From NCBI GenBank assembly GCA_016234305.1, contig JACRFM010000017.1, positions 1-20,987 of the forward strand: 20,987 nt of DNA. Reading direction: 5' to 3'. Shown one piece after another: positions 1-7,257 of this stretch; position 1 is the first letter of the stretch; every line of letters begins with the position of its first letter. The notes beneath the pieces were generated by a model that searched no databases, had not been told where the DNA came from, and saw only the letters and a program-made list of their open reading frames with translations. A program made the translations under genes and the position numbers. Origin of the DNA: Candidatus Kerfeldbacteria bacterium (lineage in GTDB: Bacteria; Patescibacteriota; Patescibacteriia; Veblenbacterales; UBA10138).

Positions 1-65
1 CTGATTACCTCCCATTCCTTATCAGTCAAATCCGAGGGCAGACGTCTGAAATTTTGTTTTGGCAT
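1..65 (-). CDS. IS5-family transposase, N-terminus (cut by window edge)
   Basis: Reading leftward from an ATG at 65-63, the frame gives 21 residues, MPKQNFRRLPSDLTDKEWEV and on, and runs off the window. The block LPSDLTDKEWEVI matches the N-terminal DUF4096 signature of IS5-group (IS5/IS1182-like) transposases, usually written as SDLTDEEW followed by a few residues and a Pro. A minus-strand TATAAT at 107-102 lies about 37 bases before the start and could be its promoter. Only the first 21 codons are visible, so intactness, the terminal inverted repeat and target duplication cannot be judged. The insertion sequence diverges from the copper ATPase gene. Confidence 0.72.
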   Translation of the reverse strand, partial: MPKQNFRRLPSDLTDKEWEVI

Positions 66-118
66 AAGAGTAGAAATTAATTTGTCTTTATTTCCACCCT
101 TATTATACAACAAAATTT

Positions 119-147
119 AGTTAGTTTTTAGATGACCTCTATATAAA
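119..147 (+). promoter_or_regulatory. possible promoter of the copper ATPase gene
   Basis: A TATAAA hexamer at 142-147 lies 26 bases before the ATPase ATG at 174. The -35 region (AGTTAG at 119-124, 17-base spacing) is poor. No Shine-Dalgarno sequence precedes the start. Weak call resting mainly on the -10 match. Confidence 0.3.
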
Positions 148-173
148 TGCTTAAACAATAATCAAGTAGTTAC

Positions 174-2801
174 ATGGATAGTCATCACCACACGACAACC
201 AATCAAATCTACACCTGCCCCATGCACCCGGAAATAAAACGCGATACTCCGGGTATTTGTCCAGACTGCGGGATGAATTTAGTTTCTGAAAAAAAACAAA
301 CAGCCAGCCAGAGCCAAAACTGCTCGTGCTTTGAGAAGTGTTTATGTTATGGGGCGGAGAGATTAACTGTTGCCGGCGGCTGCAATATGGAAGCAAAACA
401 ATATGAATATAACCTGGCTATGAAATGTTGCCATACGGAACATACGCACGAAAAAAAAGTTGCAGCCGAGCCAAACAAAAATGAAAAAACTATTTACACC
501 TGCCCCATGCACCCGCAAGTTAAGAAGACTGAACCCGGCCGGTGCCCGGCTTGCGGCATGGAACTTATTCCCCAGACCATTGACGGAGACATGGCCGCTC
601 GCGGCGGGCACGACCTTTCCCAGATAAACCACCAGGACCATGAGGCGGCCATGACCAACCCGCAGATCGCTAAAAAAATGGAAGCTGACATGCGCCGGCG
701 GTTTTGGGTTTCGCTCGCTCTGTCTATCCCAATTTTCCTTTATTCGCCAGTTGGCATCAACTTCTTTGGGTTTAATCTACCGACCCCAGTCCCTGTCAAT
801 TGGCTGCTCCTGGTTCTAACCACACCCATTGTTTTTTGGACCGGTTCCATCTTCATCACCGGCACTTACTATTCTCTAAAAGCCCGCAAACTCAACATGG
901 CGGTACTTATCGCCACCGGGGTACTCGCCGCCTATCTTTTTAGCGCGCTGCTCACTTTAATTCGGCCGGATAGCGAAACCTTTTACGAGGCAGCAGCCCT
1001 GCTTGTAACTTTTGTGCTGTTTGGTCATTGGATGGAAATGAAATCTCGGCGGGGCACCTCGGACGCGCTCCGCGCACTCTTTGACCTTGTTCCGCCCCAG
1101 GCGTCCGTGATCCGCGATGGCCAAGAAATATTAATCCCAAGCGCCGAAGTAGTAAAGGACGATATAGTAGTTATTCGGCCCGGAAATAAAATACCGGTAG
1201 ATGGCGAGGTGGTTGAAGGAGAAACATATATTGACGAGTCATTAGTGACGGGAGAGTCGCTGCCGGTGCATAAGAAATTGGGCGGCAGTGTCGTCGGCGG
1301 GTCAATCAACCAAAGCGGTTCCATCAAATTCAAAGCCATAAAAGTAGGTAGCGACACGGTTCTGGCGCACATTATAAAAATGGTGGAAACCGCACAGAAT
1401 TCCAAGGCGCCGGGGCAGCGTCTGGCCGACACGGCAGCTGGGTGGTTAGTGATAGTTGCGATAGGCTCGGGACTGGCCGCGTTTTTTGGCTGGTACATAG
1501 TGGCCGGGGTAGGCTTTATAACCGCCCTAACTTTTGCAGTGTCTACGGTGGTGATTGCCTGTCCCGATGCGCTTGGCCTGGCCACTCCTACGGCCGTGGC
1601 CGTGGGCACGGGCATTGGCGCCAAACACAATATCCTCATCAAAGACGCGACCACGCTTGAGAAAACCTCAAAAATCAACGCCATGATTCTTGACAAAACG
1701 GGGACGCTCACCAAAGGACAGCCAGAGGTTACCGATGTCGTTTCCTTTATCCCCCCACCTTCCCGAATACCCCGCGGTTTTGCCGCAGAGGTGACAAACG
1801 GTTTCAAATTCTTCTCGCATGGGTCAATACGTCCCGAGAAGGTGGGGGGATTTATTGAATCAAAGCGGCCAGAAGTTCAGTTGAATATTCTTCAGCTTGC
1901 CGTCTCAATTGAAAAATATTCCGAACATCCGCTAGCCAAGACAATCGTTGAGAAAGCATCGAAAGAGGGAGTAGAATTGTTTACTGTGTCGAAATTCGAA
2001 GCAGTTGCCGGCCAGGGTGTGAAAGGCTTTATCGTAGACCCGGCAGCCGGTATCGGCAAGCCTTCCGCTGGCGAAAGTCATCTGGTGCTTCTGGGAAATA
2101 AACGCCTCATGGAAACCAACCAGACGTCGGTAAGCCACGGGATTCGGCAGACGATGGAACGGCTTCAAAGCGAAGGAAAAACAGCGATGTTTTTGGCTTT
2201 GGATAAAGAAGTGATCGGAATAATTGCGGTGGCCGATACTCCTCGAGAAAATTCAGAGCGGGCCGTGGCCGAGCTCAAAAAAAATGGCATCGAAATTATT
2301 ATGATCACCGGCGATAACGAGCGGACCGCTGCGGCTATTGCCAAACAGCTTGGCGTTGACCGGGTATTTGCCGAAGTCCTGCCTGCTGAAAAGGCGAATT
2401 GGGTAAAGAAGCTCCAAGACGAAGGTAAATTCGTAGCTATGGTTGGCGACGGCATTAATGACGCTCCCGCCCTGGCGCAAGCGGATATCGGCATTGCCAT
2501 TGGCGCCGGTACCGATGTCGCCATTGAAACCGGTAATATTGTGCTTATGAAATCGGATCCTTATGATATTGTGGCCGCAATTCGTTTGAGCAAAGCGACT
2601 GTGGTCAAAATGAAGCAAAACCTTTTCTGGGCGGCTATCTACAATGTATTGGCGATTCCGGTGGCGGCGGGCGTATTTTATAACTCATTTGGTTTGTCAC
2701 TGCGGCCGGAAATTTCAGCGCTGCTTATGTCCGCATCGTCTATTATTGTAGCCAGTAACGCCGTACTCCTAAAACGGGTTGAATCAAAGTTAAAATTATA
2801 A
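174..2801 (+). CDS. Heavy-metal P1B-type ATPase (copper-type) with two N-terminal metal-binding domains
   Basis: Membrane pump of 875 residues that probably exports Cu(I) using ATP. The N-terminus carries two copies of the short heavy-metal-binding domain YTCPMHP...CPxCGM (Cys15/29/32 and Cys110/124/127) in place of classical HMA domains. A Cys/His-rich linker lies between them. Then come membrane helices, the actuator loop with TGES, the ion-binding membrane motif, the phosphorylation site DKTGT (Asp507), the nucleotide-domain motif SEHPLA and the hinge GDGINDAPA. Two features are odd. The metal-site motif reads CPD (Cys463-Pro-Asp465) instead of the usual CPC or CPH. Residues about 526-560 are a 35-residue in-frame insertion encoded by a palindromic element at 1746-1851; without it the spacing from DKTGT to SEHPLA is normal. 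The start at 174 is kept because it begins just before the first metal-binding domain. Neighbouring genes handle thiols and possibly copper. Substrate specificity is inferred. Confidence 0.93.
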   Translation: MDSHHHTTTNQIYTCPMHPEIKRDTPGICPDCGMNLVSEKKQTASQSQNCSCFEKCLCYGAERLTVAGGCNMEAKQYEYNLAMKCCHTEHTHEKKVAAEPNKNEKTIYTCPMHPQVKKTEPGRCPACGMELIPQTIDGDMAARGGHDLSQINHQDHEAAMTNPQIAKKMEADMRRRFWVSLALSIPIFLYSPVGINFFGFNLPTPVPVNWLLLVLTTPIVFWTGSIFITGTYYSLKARKLNMAVLIATGVLAAYLFSALLTLIRPDSETFYEAAALLVTFVLFGHWMEMKSRRGTSDALRALFDLVPPQASVIRDGQEILIPSAEVVKDDIVVIRPGNKIPVDGEVVEGETYIDESLVTGESLPVHKKLGGSVVGGSINQSGSIKFKAIKVGSDTVLAHIIKMVETAQNSKAPGQRLADTAAGWLVIVAIGSGLAAFFGWYIVAGVGFITALTFAVSTVVIACPDALGLATPTAVAVGTGIGAKHNILIKDATTLEKTSKINAMILDKTGTLTKGQPEVTDVVSFIPPPSRIPRGFAAEVTNGFKFFSHGSIRPEKVGGFIESKRPEVQLNILQLAVSIEKYSEHPLAKTIVEKASKEGVELFTVSKFEAVAGQGVKGFIVDPAAGIGKPSAGESHLVLLGNKRLMETNQTSVSHGIRQTMERLQSEGKTAMFLALDKEVIGIIAVADTPRENSERAVAELKKNGIEIIMITGDNERTAAAIAKQLGVDRVFAEVLPAEKANWVKKLQDEGKFVAMVGDGINDAPALAQADIGIAIGAGTDVAIETGNIVLMKSDPYDIVAAIRLSKATVVKMKQNLFWAAIYNVLAIPVAAGVFYNSFGLSLRPEISALLMSASSIIVASNAVLLKRVESKLKL
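1746..1855 (+). repeat. Palindromic element copy A, in frame inside the P-type ATPase gene
   Basis: Perfect 14-bp inverted arms ATCCCCCCACCTTC (1749-1762) and its complement (1838-1851) bound a 103-nt unit. TTTAT is present on both sides (1746-1750 and 1851-1855, 105 bases apart, i.e. 35 codons). An internal hairpin GCGG-TTTTG-CCGC lies at 1774-1786. The left half and the right end align with the element at 18191-18307. The element adds 35 codons without a stop and without breaking the ATPase frame. Compare copy B for the paired base changes. Confidence 0.85.
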
Positions 2802-2857
2802 ACAATGAAAGAAAAAATTAAAAAAGAGCACCAATGATTCATTTTGCCGCCGCCGCA

Positions 2858-2931
2858 GAAGACCTCGGACGGCCTACTCCGTCCCGATGTACATCGGGAC
2901 TTGGAAGGCTGGATAAGCCCGGGGAGGCTTC
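2858..2931. repeat. Imperfect palindrome with perfect 20-bp core
   Basis: The core GTCCCGATGTACATCGGGAC at 2881-2900 is its own reverse complement. Flanking segments pair imperfectly around it: GCCT 2872-2875 with AGGC 2906-2909, and GAAG-a-CCTC 2858-2866 with GAGGCTTC 2924-2931. The whole can fold as one ~74-nt cruciform or RNA hairpin. It lies in the 210-base space between the ATPase gene and the next gene. No T-run follows, so it is not a typical terminator. The rest of the gap holds only a 10-codon ATG frame (2805-2837) that I do not call. Confidence 0.7.
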
Positions 2932-2970
2932 ATTAAATCAATTAGTCGAGCTAGCTTACTAAAGCGGCAG

Positions 2971-3000
2971 TTGTTGTAGATACGACCAATTAATTATGCT
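2971..3000 (+). promoter_or_regulatory. Possible promoter for the 3012 gene, near-leaderless
   Basis: TTGTTG at 2971-2976, an 18-base spacer and TATGCT at 2995-3000. The ATG of the following gene is only 11 bases further, so the mRNA would have almost no leader. No Shine-Dalgarno sequence is visible. Confidence 0.35.
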
Positions 3001-3011
3001 ATGCTGTATTT

Positions 3012-3482
3012 ATGATTTCCCGAAATTTCTCAAAACTTAAACCAATCATCGGCCTTATCATCTTACTGGGAATACTGGGTGTTGGCACTTTAAGCGTCTA
3101 CAGTATGAACCACAGCCAGACCGCGCACCTTGGTTGTTTGAGTCTGAGCACCGGCATGTCGCCCTGCGAAGCGCTGGTTGACCTGGTTTCGTGCCTGCGA
3201 ACTCACCTGGGGATACTTCAGGCGATTTCACAAACTGTTTCCCTCTCTGCTAGCCAGTTGCTGACAGCCTTGGTGGTAGCGGCGGCCCTATGGCTGGTGG
3301 TTAAGAGAAAACCAGATGAACCAGCAGCACTAACTAGGCTCCGTTTATGGCGGCGCTACCTCAATTTTGGTCATAATATTTTACTAAAAAAACTCGGGCA
3401 GTGGTTAAGACTGCTGGAAAAGCGAGCCCCGGCACAAAACGTTTTAGTGGTGCTTGGGATTTTGCTTAGGCCAGCCATGTAG
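3012..3482 (+). CDS. Small membrane protein of unknown function
   Basis: 156 residues, not matched to a family I can name. Visible features are an N-terminal membrane segment (about residues 12-30), an outside segment with three cysteines and a His (HLGCLSL, SPCEAL, SCL, about residues 39-62), a second hydrophobic helix (about 80-98), and a basic C-terminal part with many Arg/Lys and Leu. The Cys/His segment between two membrane helices, with a copper ATPase upstream and thiol-redox genes downstream, would fit a metal- or redox-related membrane accessory, but that is inference. A terminator-like hairpin follows at 3516-3540. The first ATG after the candidate promoter is used as start. Confidence 0.7.
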   Translation: MISRNFSKLKPIIGLIILLGILGVGTLSVYSMNHSQTAHLGCLSLSTGMSPCEALVDLVSCLRTHLGILQAISQTVSLSASQLLTALVVAAALWLVVKRKPDEPAALTRLRLWRRYLNFGHNILLKKLGQWLRLLEKRAPAQNVLVVLGILLRPAM

Positions 3483-3515
3483 ACCGTCCTGCTTGCTTAG
3501 ACATAGATTCACAAG

Positions 3516-3540
3516 CGCCACGCACTTCGTGGTGTTTTTA
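3516..3540 (+). terminator. Rho-independent terminator after the 3012 gene
   Basis: CGCCACG (3516-3522), loop CACTT, then CGTGGTG, pairing over seven positions with one G-T, followed by TTTTTA. It separates the 3012 gene from the DUF1573 gene. Confidence 0.6.
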
Positions 3541-3559
3541 GTATTAACTTGAAAAATCT

Positions 3560-4087
3560 GTGTCACATCATCACTCAACGAGTAATCATAACAGCACTAC
3601 CTGGATCATTGTCGGGCTGGTTACCTTCATGGTTCTGGTGGTTGGTATCTTAATAGCTTTGTCGCCGCCTTCAGCCCAAAGTCAAAATTCAAAAGTTTCC
3701 AATAGCGCCCTAACCGCGCCGGAAATGGTGTACAATTTTGGCACTGTTTCCATGGCACAAGGCCAGGTGACTAAAATCTTCAAAACCAATAATTCTACCT
3801 CGTCCGCCATCACTATCAGCAAACTCTACACCTCTTGTATGTGTACGGTGGCGACCTTGGTAAACAAGGGGAGACGAGTTGGCCCATTCGGCATGGAGGG
3901 TCATGGCGGTCCTATTCCCACTATTAATGAGGAATTGTTAGCCGGAGAAACAGCCGAAATTGAAGTAATGTTTGACCCGACCGCCCACGGACCAGCTGGA
4001 GTTGGCTCAATCACCCGCAATATCCTTATAGAAACAACCGACGGCAAGAAGTTGGTATTTGAAATTAAAGCCCAGGTTACGCCTTAG
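3560..4087 (+). CDS. DUF1573-family membrane-anchored protein (GTG start)
   Basis: 175 residues. A His-rich N-terminus (SHHHSTSNHN) precedes one membrane helix (about residues 15-34). The rest is a DUF1573-type extracytoplasmic Ig-like domain: NFGTV near residue 60, a beta-strand pattern, and the typical TSCMCT cysteine pair (Cys93, Cys95). DUF1573 proteins occur widely on bacterial surfaces and their molecular role is unsettled. The GTG at 3560 is the only plausible start ahead of the anchor and has no Shine-Dalgarno. It is first in a tight run with CcdA-like and thioredoxin-like genes, so its CxC pair may be a redox or metal ligand (inference). Confidence 0.82.
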   Translation: MSHHHSTSNHNSTTWIIVGLVTFMVLVVGILIALSPPSAQSQNSKVSNSALTAPEMVYNFGTVSMAQGQVTKIFKTNNSTSSAITISKLYTSCMCTVATLVNKGRRVGPFGMEGHGGPIPTINEELLAGETAEIEVMFDPTAHGPAGVGSITRNILIETTDGKKLVFEIKAQVTP

Positions 4088-4091
4088 TAAT

Positions 4092-4880
4092 ATGAAATAC
4101 CAAAAGTTCATACTGTCCACCACCCTTGCACTGGTGGCCTTGGCCGGGCTGCTGTTCCTTAAATCCTCCAGCGGCGCTACGACGGTAATTTGGAACATAT
4201 CAGCTGGCGGCACGAAACTGTTTCCACTTGTGTCGCTGGCCGCGCTGATTGACAGTATTAATCCGTGCGCTTTCTCCATCCTGCTCCTGACTATTGCTTT
4301 CCTTTTCTCTTTGGGCATTACCGCCCGCGGCCGCATTCTGCGGATTGGCGCCGCCTACATCTTGGGAATCTTTACGGCCTACCTGGCTATCGGCCTTGGT
4401 ATCCTGCAGGCGCTGCACATCTTCAACACGCCGCACTTCATGGGCCGGCTCGGCGCCGTTTTGCTCATCGGCCTGGGAATTATTAATCTGCTTAACTACT
4501 TCTTCCCTGCCTTTCCCGTGAAGCTGCAAATTCCCCGGGCAGCTCACCGTAAAATAGCCGAGCTGATGCAAAAAACCTCCATCCCGGCCGTATTTCTCCT
4601 GGGGATGCTGGTGGGACTGTGCGAATTCCCTTGCACCGGCGGACCATACCTTGTGGTGCTGGGACTGCTGCACGACGCTCAAACCCAGGTCCGCGGCCTT
4701 GGCTATCTGCTGTGGTATAACCTGCTGTTTATCTCACCTTTGGTGGTGGTATTGCTGCTCGCCAGCCAACGGACAATACTTGATAAATTGCAAACCTGGA
4801 AACGAGACAATCTTAAGGCGGTCAGACTGTGGGGCGGGATAATTACCGTACTGCTCGGGTTGCTTATCTTTTATATCTAA
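4092..4880 (+). CDS. CcdA/DsbD-like transmembrane thiol-disulfide transporter
   Basis: 262 residues with about six membrane helices. The two family motifs are present: SINPCAFSILLL (Cys59) in the first core helix and CEFPCTGGPY (Cys177 and Cys181) in the fourth. CcdA/DsbD membrane domains pass electrons from cytoplasmic thioredoxin to proteins outside the membrane. I start at the ATG at 4092, just after the DUF1573 stop. An in-frame ATG at 4059 lies inside the DUF1573 gene and adds 11 basic residues unlike a normal N-terminus. The downstream double-thioredoxin protein (6437) and the DUF1573 CxC protein are natural partners. The extra Cys177 is unusual next to the conserved Cys181. Confidence 0.88.
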   Translation: MKYQKFILSTTLALVALAGLLFLKSSSGATTVIWNISAGGTKLFPLVSLAALIDSINPCAFSILLLTIAFLFSLGITARGRILRIGAAYILGIFTAYLAIGLGILQALHIFNTPHFMGRLGAVLLIGLGIINLLNYFFPAFPVKLQIPRAAHRKIAELMQKTSIPAVFLLGMLVGLCEFPCTGGPYLVVLGLLHDAQTQVRGLGYLLWYNLLFISPLVVVLLLASQRTILDKLQTWKRDNLKAVRLWGGIITVLLGLLIFYI

Positions 4881-4885
4881 AGCTT

Positions 4886-5422
4886 ATGGCTAACATTATT
4901 AACATTATTAACCAAGACGAACTCATTAAAAAAGTTGAACAGTTAAAAGCCTCGGGCGGTGTGGACTTATCTACTGAAGAAGATTTAAGTCTGGCGATTA
5001 TGAATCTTATCAGTCTGGAGGAACATTTCTTCTTCACAGCCCAAAAGACCGGCCAGCCCACCTATCTTGATTTGCTGACGGAGACCAGGGAAATCAGGAA
5101 ATCGCTGCTGGCGCGGATGGTCCCTCAAAACGAAGGTGAAACCTGGTGTATCGCCAAGCACCTTTTGGCCGCCACCATGCGGCTCATGGAAGTTGGCGCC
5201 AAGCTTTATGCCGATAAACAGCTGGCTGAAGCTCAAACTATGTTCAACCAGGCTTATCAAATTTACTCCTTATTTTGGGCGCTGAGATTGAAGCTGATTG
5301 ACCTCTCGGGGGTAAAAAAAGTTAACGCCGGGCAACTTAATATCCATGATACTAATCAAACCGCGGCACCCTGGACTAAAGAAGATATCGTCAGCAAATT
5401 AGTCGATTGCTGCAATGAATAA
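4886..5422 (+). CDS. Helical cytoplasmic protein of unknown function
   Basis: 178 residues from the ATG at 4886, six bases after the CcdA stop; an upstream in-frame ATG at 4829 would overlap the CcdA gene and is not used. No signal or membrane segment. Charged amphipathic helices dominate, with an ISLEEHFFF segment, an IAKHLLAATMRLMEVGAKLY helix and an AQTMFNQAYQIYSLFWALRL helix, suggesting a four-helix bundle or TPR-like fold. It contains Cys106 (WCIAKH) and a Cys-Cys pair near the C-terminus (Cys175-176). I do not recognise the family. Position in the redox gene run suggests a shared role. Confidence 0.75.
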   Translation: MANIINIINQDELIKKVEQLKASGGVDLSTEEDLSLAIMNLISLEEHFFFTAQKTGQPTYLDLLTETREIRKSLLARMVPQNEGETWCIAKHLLAATMRLMEVGAKLYADKQLAEAQTMFNQAYQIYSLFWALRLKLIDLSGVKKVNAGQLNIHDTNQTAAPWTKEDIVSKLVDCCNE

Positions 5423-5448
5423 ACTTAATTATTAATTCACACCTACTT

Positions 5449-6078
5449 ATGTTAACTAAACTTAAACACGGCGCACTCGGCAAGGCGATTGAGCTCAGTC
5501 TGCTATTCCTGGTGGGAGGGGTTCTGATATTGAACCAGTGGCACATGGTAGCCATACACAACCTGCTGCCTGCTGCCGCTGCCGGCGGCGGCACAGCTGG
5601 GGCATCGGCGCAACCGAGTAAAAATTCTACGGCCGGCGCGGATATGCTGCCACACGGCGTACCCGCACGCTACGGCGCTGAACTTAAAGTGAGTTTTGAT
5701 GATGCGGCCGGCGCTATGCCTATCTTGGAGAATTTTGACCGCGGCGCTGGCGCCATTACCCTCACTGGCCAGCTTGAGCAGCGCTACATCGCCATCGCCA
5801 GCCAAACCGCTTGTGAATTTTGTTGCGGCGCCAAGACACTGGTGTTCCCGGATGGTAAACCGGCCTGCGCTTGCGCGCATTCGGCGGCCATGCGCGGCTT
5901 AGCCCGGTACTTGCTGCTCAAATACCCTGAAATGCCAGACTCTGAAATACTTACCGAAGTTAACCGCTGGAAAGCCGCTTTCTTCCCTGGCCCGACAGTA
6001 CAAAAAGCCAGCCGTTCGGCTACTAACCAAACTCCCGGCGCCAGCGGTTCTCTCCCCTCCCAAGTGGGCGGTTGCTAA
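5449..6078 (+). CDS. Membrane-anchored CC...CxC protein ending in QVGGC
   Basis: 209 residues. One N-terminal helix (about 13-29) is followed by an Ala/Gly-rich linker and an extracytoplasmic domain. The domain core has Cys122-x2-Cys125-Cys126-Gly-Ala-Lys, then Cys140-Ala-Cys142-Ala-His144, MRGLARYLL and a WKAAFFPG segment. The Cys/His set (three Cys, then CxCxH) looks like a metal site, plausibly copper or zinc. The last residues are SLPSQVGGC, with a cysteine as the final residue. Nearly the same tail (TLPAQVGGC) ends the next gene product. I cannot name the family. The gene context (copper ATPase, CcdA, thioredoxin folds) favours metal binding or disulfide chemistry outside the membrane. 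Confidence 0.78.
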   Translation: MLTKLKHGALGKAIELSLLFLVGGVLILNQWHMVAIHNLLPAAAAGGGTAGASAQPSKNSTAGADMLPHGVPARYGAELKVSFDDAAGAMPILENFDRGAGAITLTGQLEQRYIAIASQTACEFCCGAKTLVFPDGKPACACAHSAAMRGLARYLLLKYPEMPDSEILTEVNRWKAAFFPGPTVQKASRSATNQTPGASGSLPSQVGGC

Positions 6079-6115
6079 AAACTCCTTAATCAATTCTGTC
6101 TAACTTAATAAACTT

Positions 6116-6424
6116 ATGACTATAAATCACCAGGCCTTTGAAGATCCGGCCTTACCAACCGAGACTTTGGTTGAGCCAATTGTCCATAAATCAGCAACCA
6201 ACAGCAGTGACACCATTTCACTTAAGCTGAATCGCCAGACACTGGTTGTATCAGCGCTGGCCATACTCTTTATTATCTCGGCGTTTGAAGCTTTTGAGCT
6301 CACTCGCCTGCACCAAGCACTAAAAACCTGGCAGTCCTTACCAGCAGCCGCGGCCACTACGACCGCGGCGCCAAGCCCAAGTGGCAATACCGGGACTCTG
6401 CCTGCCCAGGTCGGTGGTTGTTAA
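6116..6424 (+). CDS. Small single-helix membrane protein ending in QVGGC
   Basis: 102 residues. A polar N-terminus of about 40 residues precedes one membrane helix (about residues 41-57), a short FELTRLHQALKTW coil, a low-complexity Ala/Thr/Ser/Pro linker and a terminal TLPAQVGGC. The only cysteine is the last residue. Apart from the helix, the tail is the one recognisable feature and is shared with the protein encoded just upstream. The linker-plus-tail design suggests a tether presenting a terminal thiol outside the membrane. No family recognised. Confidence 0.72.
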   Translation: MTINHQAFEDPALPTETLVEPIVHKSATNSSDTISLKLNRQTLVVSALAILFIISAFEAFELTRLHQALKTWQSLPAAAATTTAAPSPSGNTGTLPAQVGGC

Positions 6425-6436
6425 ATTACTATACTT

Positions 6437-7252
6437 ATGAAATGGTTATCTAATACCTTTCTCTTATTGTTTCTGGGCGGATTAATAGTGCTCTCGCTGC
6501 TGCGATTATCAATTTTATTTAGCAGCGTGCCCACCGTCATAGCGCGGGTAAATAAACAACAAGCCTCAATCCAACCAGCGCAACTTAATATAACAGTGAT
6601 AGCTGACGGCACTTGTTCCGCCTGCACGAGTCCCCAGCCGTTCCTGGCGGCTCTGCAGAAACAAGGGGCGGCCTTTAGTACTATCAAACAAATTGACGGC
6701 ACCACGGAAGCGGGCCAGCGCTATCTGGCAGAACAAAAAATTGAACGTTTCCCGGCAGTGGTAATACAAGGCGAAACTTCACGAGATGACAAACTTGAAC
6801 AATTTCTGACTAAGACCAGCGTACCGGGCGAGGGTAAATTTATCTACTCTGTGCCCGCGCCGTACCATGAGGTTACCGGCGATAAGCTGCGCGGGCTTTT
6901 CCGCACTGTTTATTTAACCAATCCCAGCTGCAGCAGCTGCTATGATGTTACCAGGAATGCCGAGGCTCTTAAAAATCTGGGCGTGACTGTGGTTGAAAAT
7001 AAAACCGTAACAACTGAAAGCCTTGAGGGTCAGGAATTGATTAAACAATACAAAATCCGTTACCTCCCGACGGTTATCTTAATAGGCGACCTGGAAGTTT
7101 ACCCGGCCTGGCAAAAAATATGGCCGGAGGTCGGCACTAAAGAACCTGGCGGCACGTACATCCTGCGCGACGGCGCAAAACTTATGGGTACGTACTACGA
7201 CTGGCAGCTAAAGCGCGCCCTAGCGCCTGAAACTAACACACCCACCCCTTAA
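6437..7252 (+). CDS. Membrane-anchored protein with two thioredoxin-like domains
   Basis: 271 residues. An N-terminal membrane helix (about 7-30) is followed by two thioredoxin-fold halves. The first has DGTCSACTSPQ (Cys60, Cys63) and a cis-Pro-like RFPAVV around residue 106. The second has TNPSCSSCYD (Cys165, Cys168) and RYLPTVI. Each half shows the CxxC plus downstream Pro that define thiol-disulfide oxidoreductases. The protein probably works outside the membrane, receiving electrons from the CcdA-like transporter and reducing or oxidising the Cys-rich proteins encoded beside it. The two domains are diverged, so they may have different partners. The gene lies 12 bases after the previous stop and 5 bases before the next start. 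Confidence 0.85.
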   Translation: MKWLSNTFLLLFLGGLIVLSLLRLSILFSSVPTVIARVNKQQASIQPAQLNITVIADGTCSACTSPQPFLAALQKQGAAFSTIKQIDGTTEAGQRYLAEQKIERFPAVVIQGETSRDDKLEQFLTKTSVPGEGKFIYSVPAPYHEVTGDKLRGLFRTVYLTNPSCSSCYDVTRNAEALKNLGVTVVENKTVTTESLEGQELIKQYKIRYLPTVILIGDLEVYPAWQKIWPEVGTKEPGGTYILRDGAKLMGTYYDWQLKRALAPETNTPTP

Positions 7253-7257
7253 TTCAT

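Noticed and set aside
1025..1807. 260-codon minus-strand frame inside the ATPase gene
   Set aside because: Lies opposite a clear P-type ATPase; composition (Ser/Thr/Pro-rich) is that of an antisense shadow, with no domain.
2805..2837. 10-codon ATG frame after the ATPase gene
   Set aside because: Too short, no ribosome-binding site and no recognisable product.
4059..4091. Longer start for the CcdA-like gene
   Set aside because: Falls inside the DUF1573 gene and adds a basic stretch; the ATG at 4092 directly after that gene's stop is better.
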